Source: JAOTYV01 sp041557595 (GTDB lineage: Bacteria; Pseudomonadota; Alphaproteobacteria; UBA8366). From it: a DNA stretch of 6,318 nt. Location: positions 1-6,318 of the forward strand of contig JBFFGE010000232.1 of the NCBI GenBank assembly GCA_041557595.1, given 5' to 3'. Below, in pieces: positions 6,186-6,318 of this stretch. Each line of letters starts with the position of its first letter. Within the stretch, counting starts at the first letter, position 1. The translations under genes and the position numbers were made by a program. The notes under the pieces were generated by a model, which saw only the letters and a program-made list of their open reading frames with translations, was not told the origin of the DNA and did no database searches.

Positions 6186-6318
6186 TGTGGAGCCTCAACA
6201 GGTTGTCCCGGTTGATCCGGAGTCGACTGATTGGCGTCTTGTCTTTTATTCCGCCATGGGGTCGATGCCAATTATACATATGCGTCCAAAGCGGCAGGTG
6301 GTCCGCGCGTTGATCTGA
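6181..6318 (-). CDS. IS481-family transposase, C-terminal fragment (right copy)
   Basis: Read on the minus strand from 6318, the last 45 codons plus TAG give SDQRADHLPLW, then YNWHRPHGG and an LLRLHI end. The protein equals the left fragment except for the last residue, Ile here and Ser there. That residue differs because its codon is completed by the target-site bases. The gene points inward, convergent with the operon. The N-terminal and catalytic parts are outside the window. Confidence 0.9.
   Translation of the reverse strand, partial: SDQRADHLPLWTHMYNWHRPHGGIKDKTPISRLRINRDNLLRLHI
6186..6318 (-). mobile_element. IS481-family insertion sequence, 3' end (right copy)
   Basis: Element sequence starts at 6186 with TGTGGAGCCTCAACAGG, directly after the CCTAGA target, and continues to the window edge. 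Within the visible 133 bases it differs from the left copy at one position, implying recent duplication or gene conversion. Together the two copies bracket the operon in inverted orientation, as in a composite transposon, but the outer ends are not visible. Confidence 0.85.

Larger units (their letters stand above)
6180..6318 (-). repeat. Long inverted repeat, right arm (pairs with 31-169)
   Basis: Reverse-complement match to the left arm with 137 of 139 bases identical. It ends with the window, so its full length is unknown. Confidence 0.95.

Overview
The window is GC-rich DNA with dense, mostly overlapping genes on the + strand. It suggests a proteobacterium, perhaps an alphaproteobacterium, but that assignment is a guess from composition and protein style. 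It holds one five-gene operon (953-6184) between two inward-pointing, partial copies of an IS481-family insertion sequence.

Layout. 1-163 is the 3' end of one IS481-type element, carrying the transposase C-terminus on +. It abuts a CTAG-type target site at 164-169. 170-952 has no convincing gene, but contains an 11-bp-periodic TGTTT array and an overlapping hairpin (334-389). From 953 the operon runs: an AcsA-type acetate--CoA ligase (953-2761), pyruvate dehydrogenase-like E1 alpha (2758-3753), E1 beta (3750-4757), a lipoyl-bearing E2 acyltransferase (4770-5933), and a free-standing acyl carrier protein (5930-6184). Three of the four junctions are 4-base ATGA overlaps. The E1 beta/E2 junction is a 12-base gap with no visible Shine-Dalgarno, and the two genes share a reading frame. 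6186-6318 is the matching 3' end of a second IS481-type copy on the minus strand. Its CTAG target coincides with the stop codon of the carrier protein gene.

How the genes fit together. E1 alpha/beta would decarboxylate a 2-oxoacid (pyruvate by resemblance) and pass the acyl group to the lipoyl arm of E2. E2 would normally transfer it to CoA. The AcsA-type enzyme makes acetyl-CoA from acetate and ATP. A dedicated carrier protein with an intact phosphopantetheine serine is not part of a standard pyruvate dehydrogenase operon. This raises the possibility that the acetyl (acyl) unit ends up on the carrier protein, for example as a starter or modifying group for another pathway. No E3 (dihydrolipoamide dehydrogenase) gene is present, so E3 would have to be borrowed from elsewhere or not be needed.

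Limits. Both ends of the window lie inside the repeated element, as expected for a contig broken at a multicopy insertion sequence. What lies outside is therefore unknown. It cannot be decided whether the cassette moves as a composite unit.
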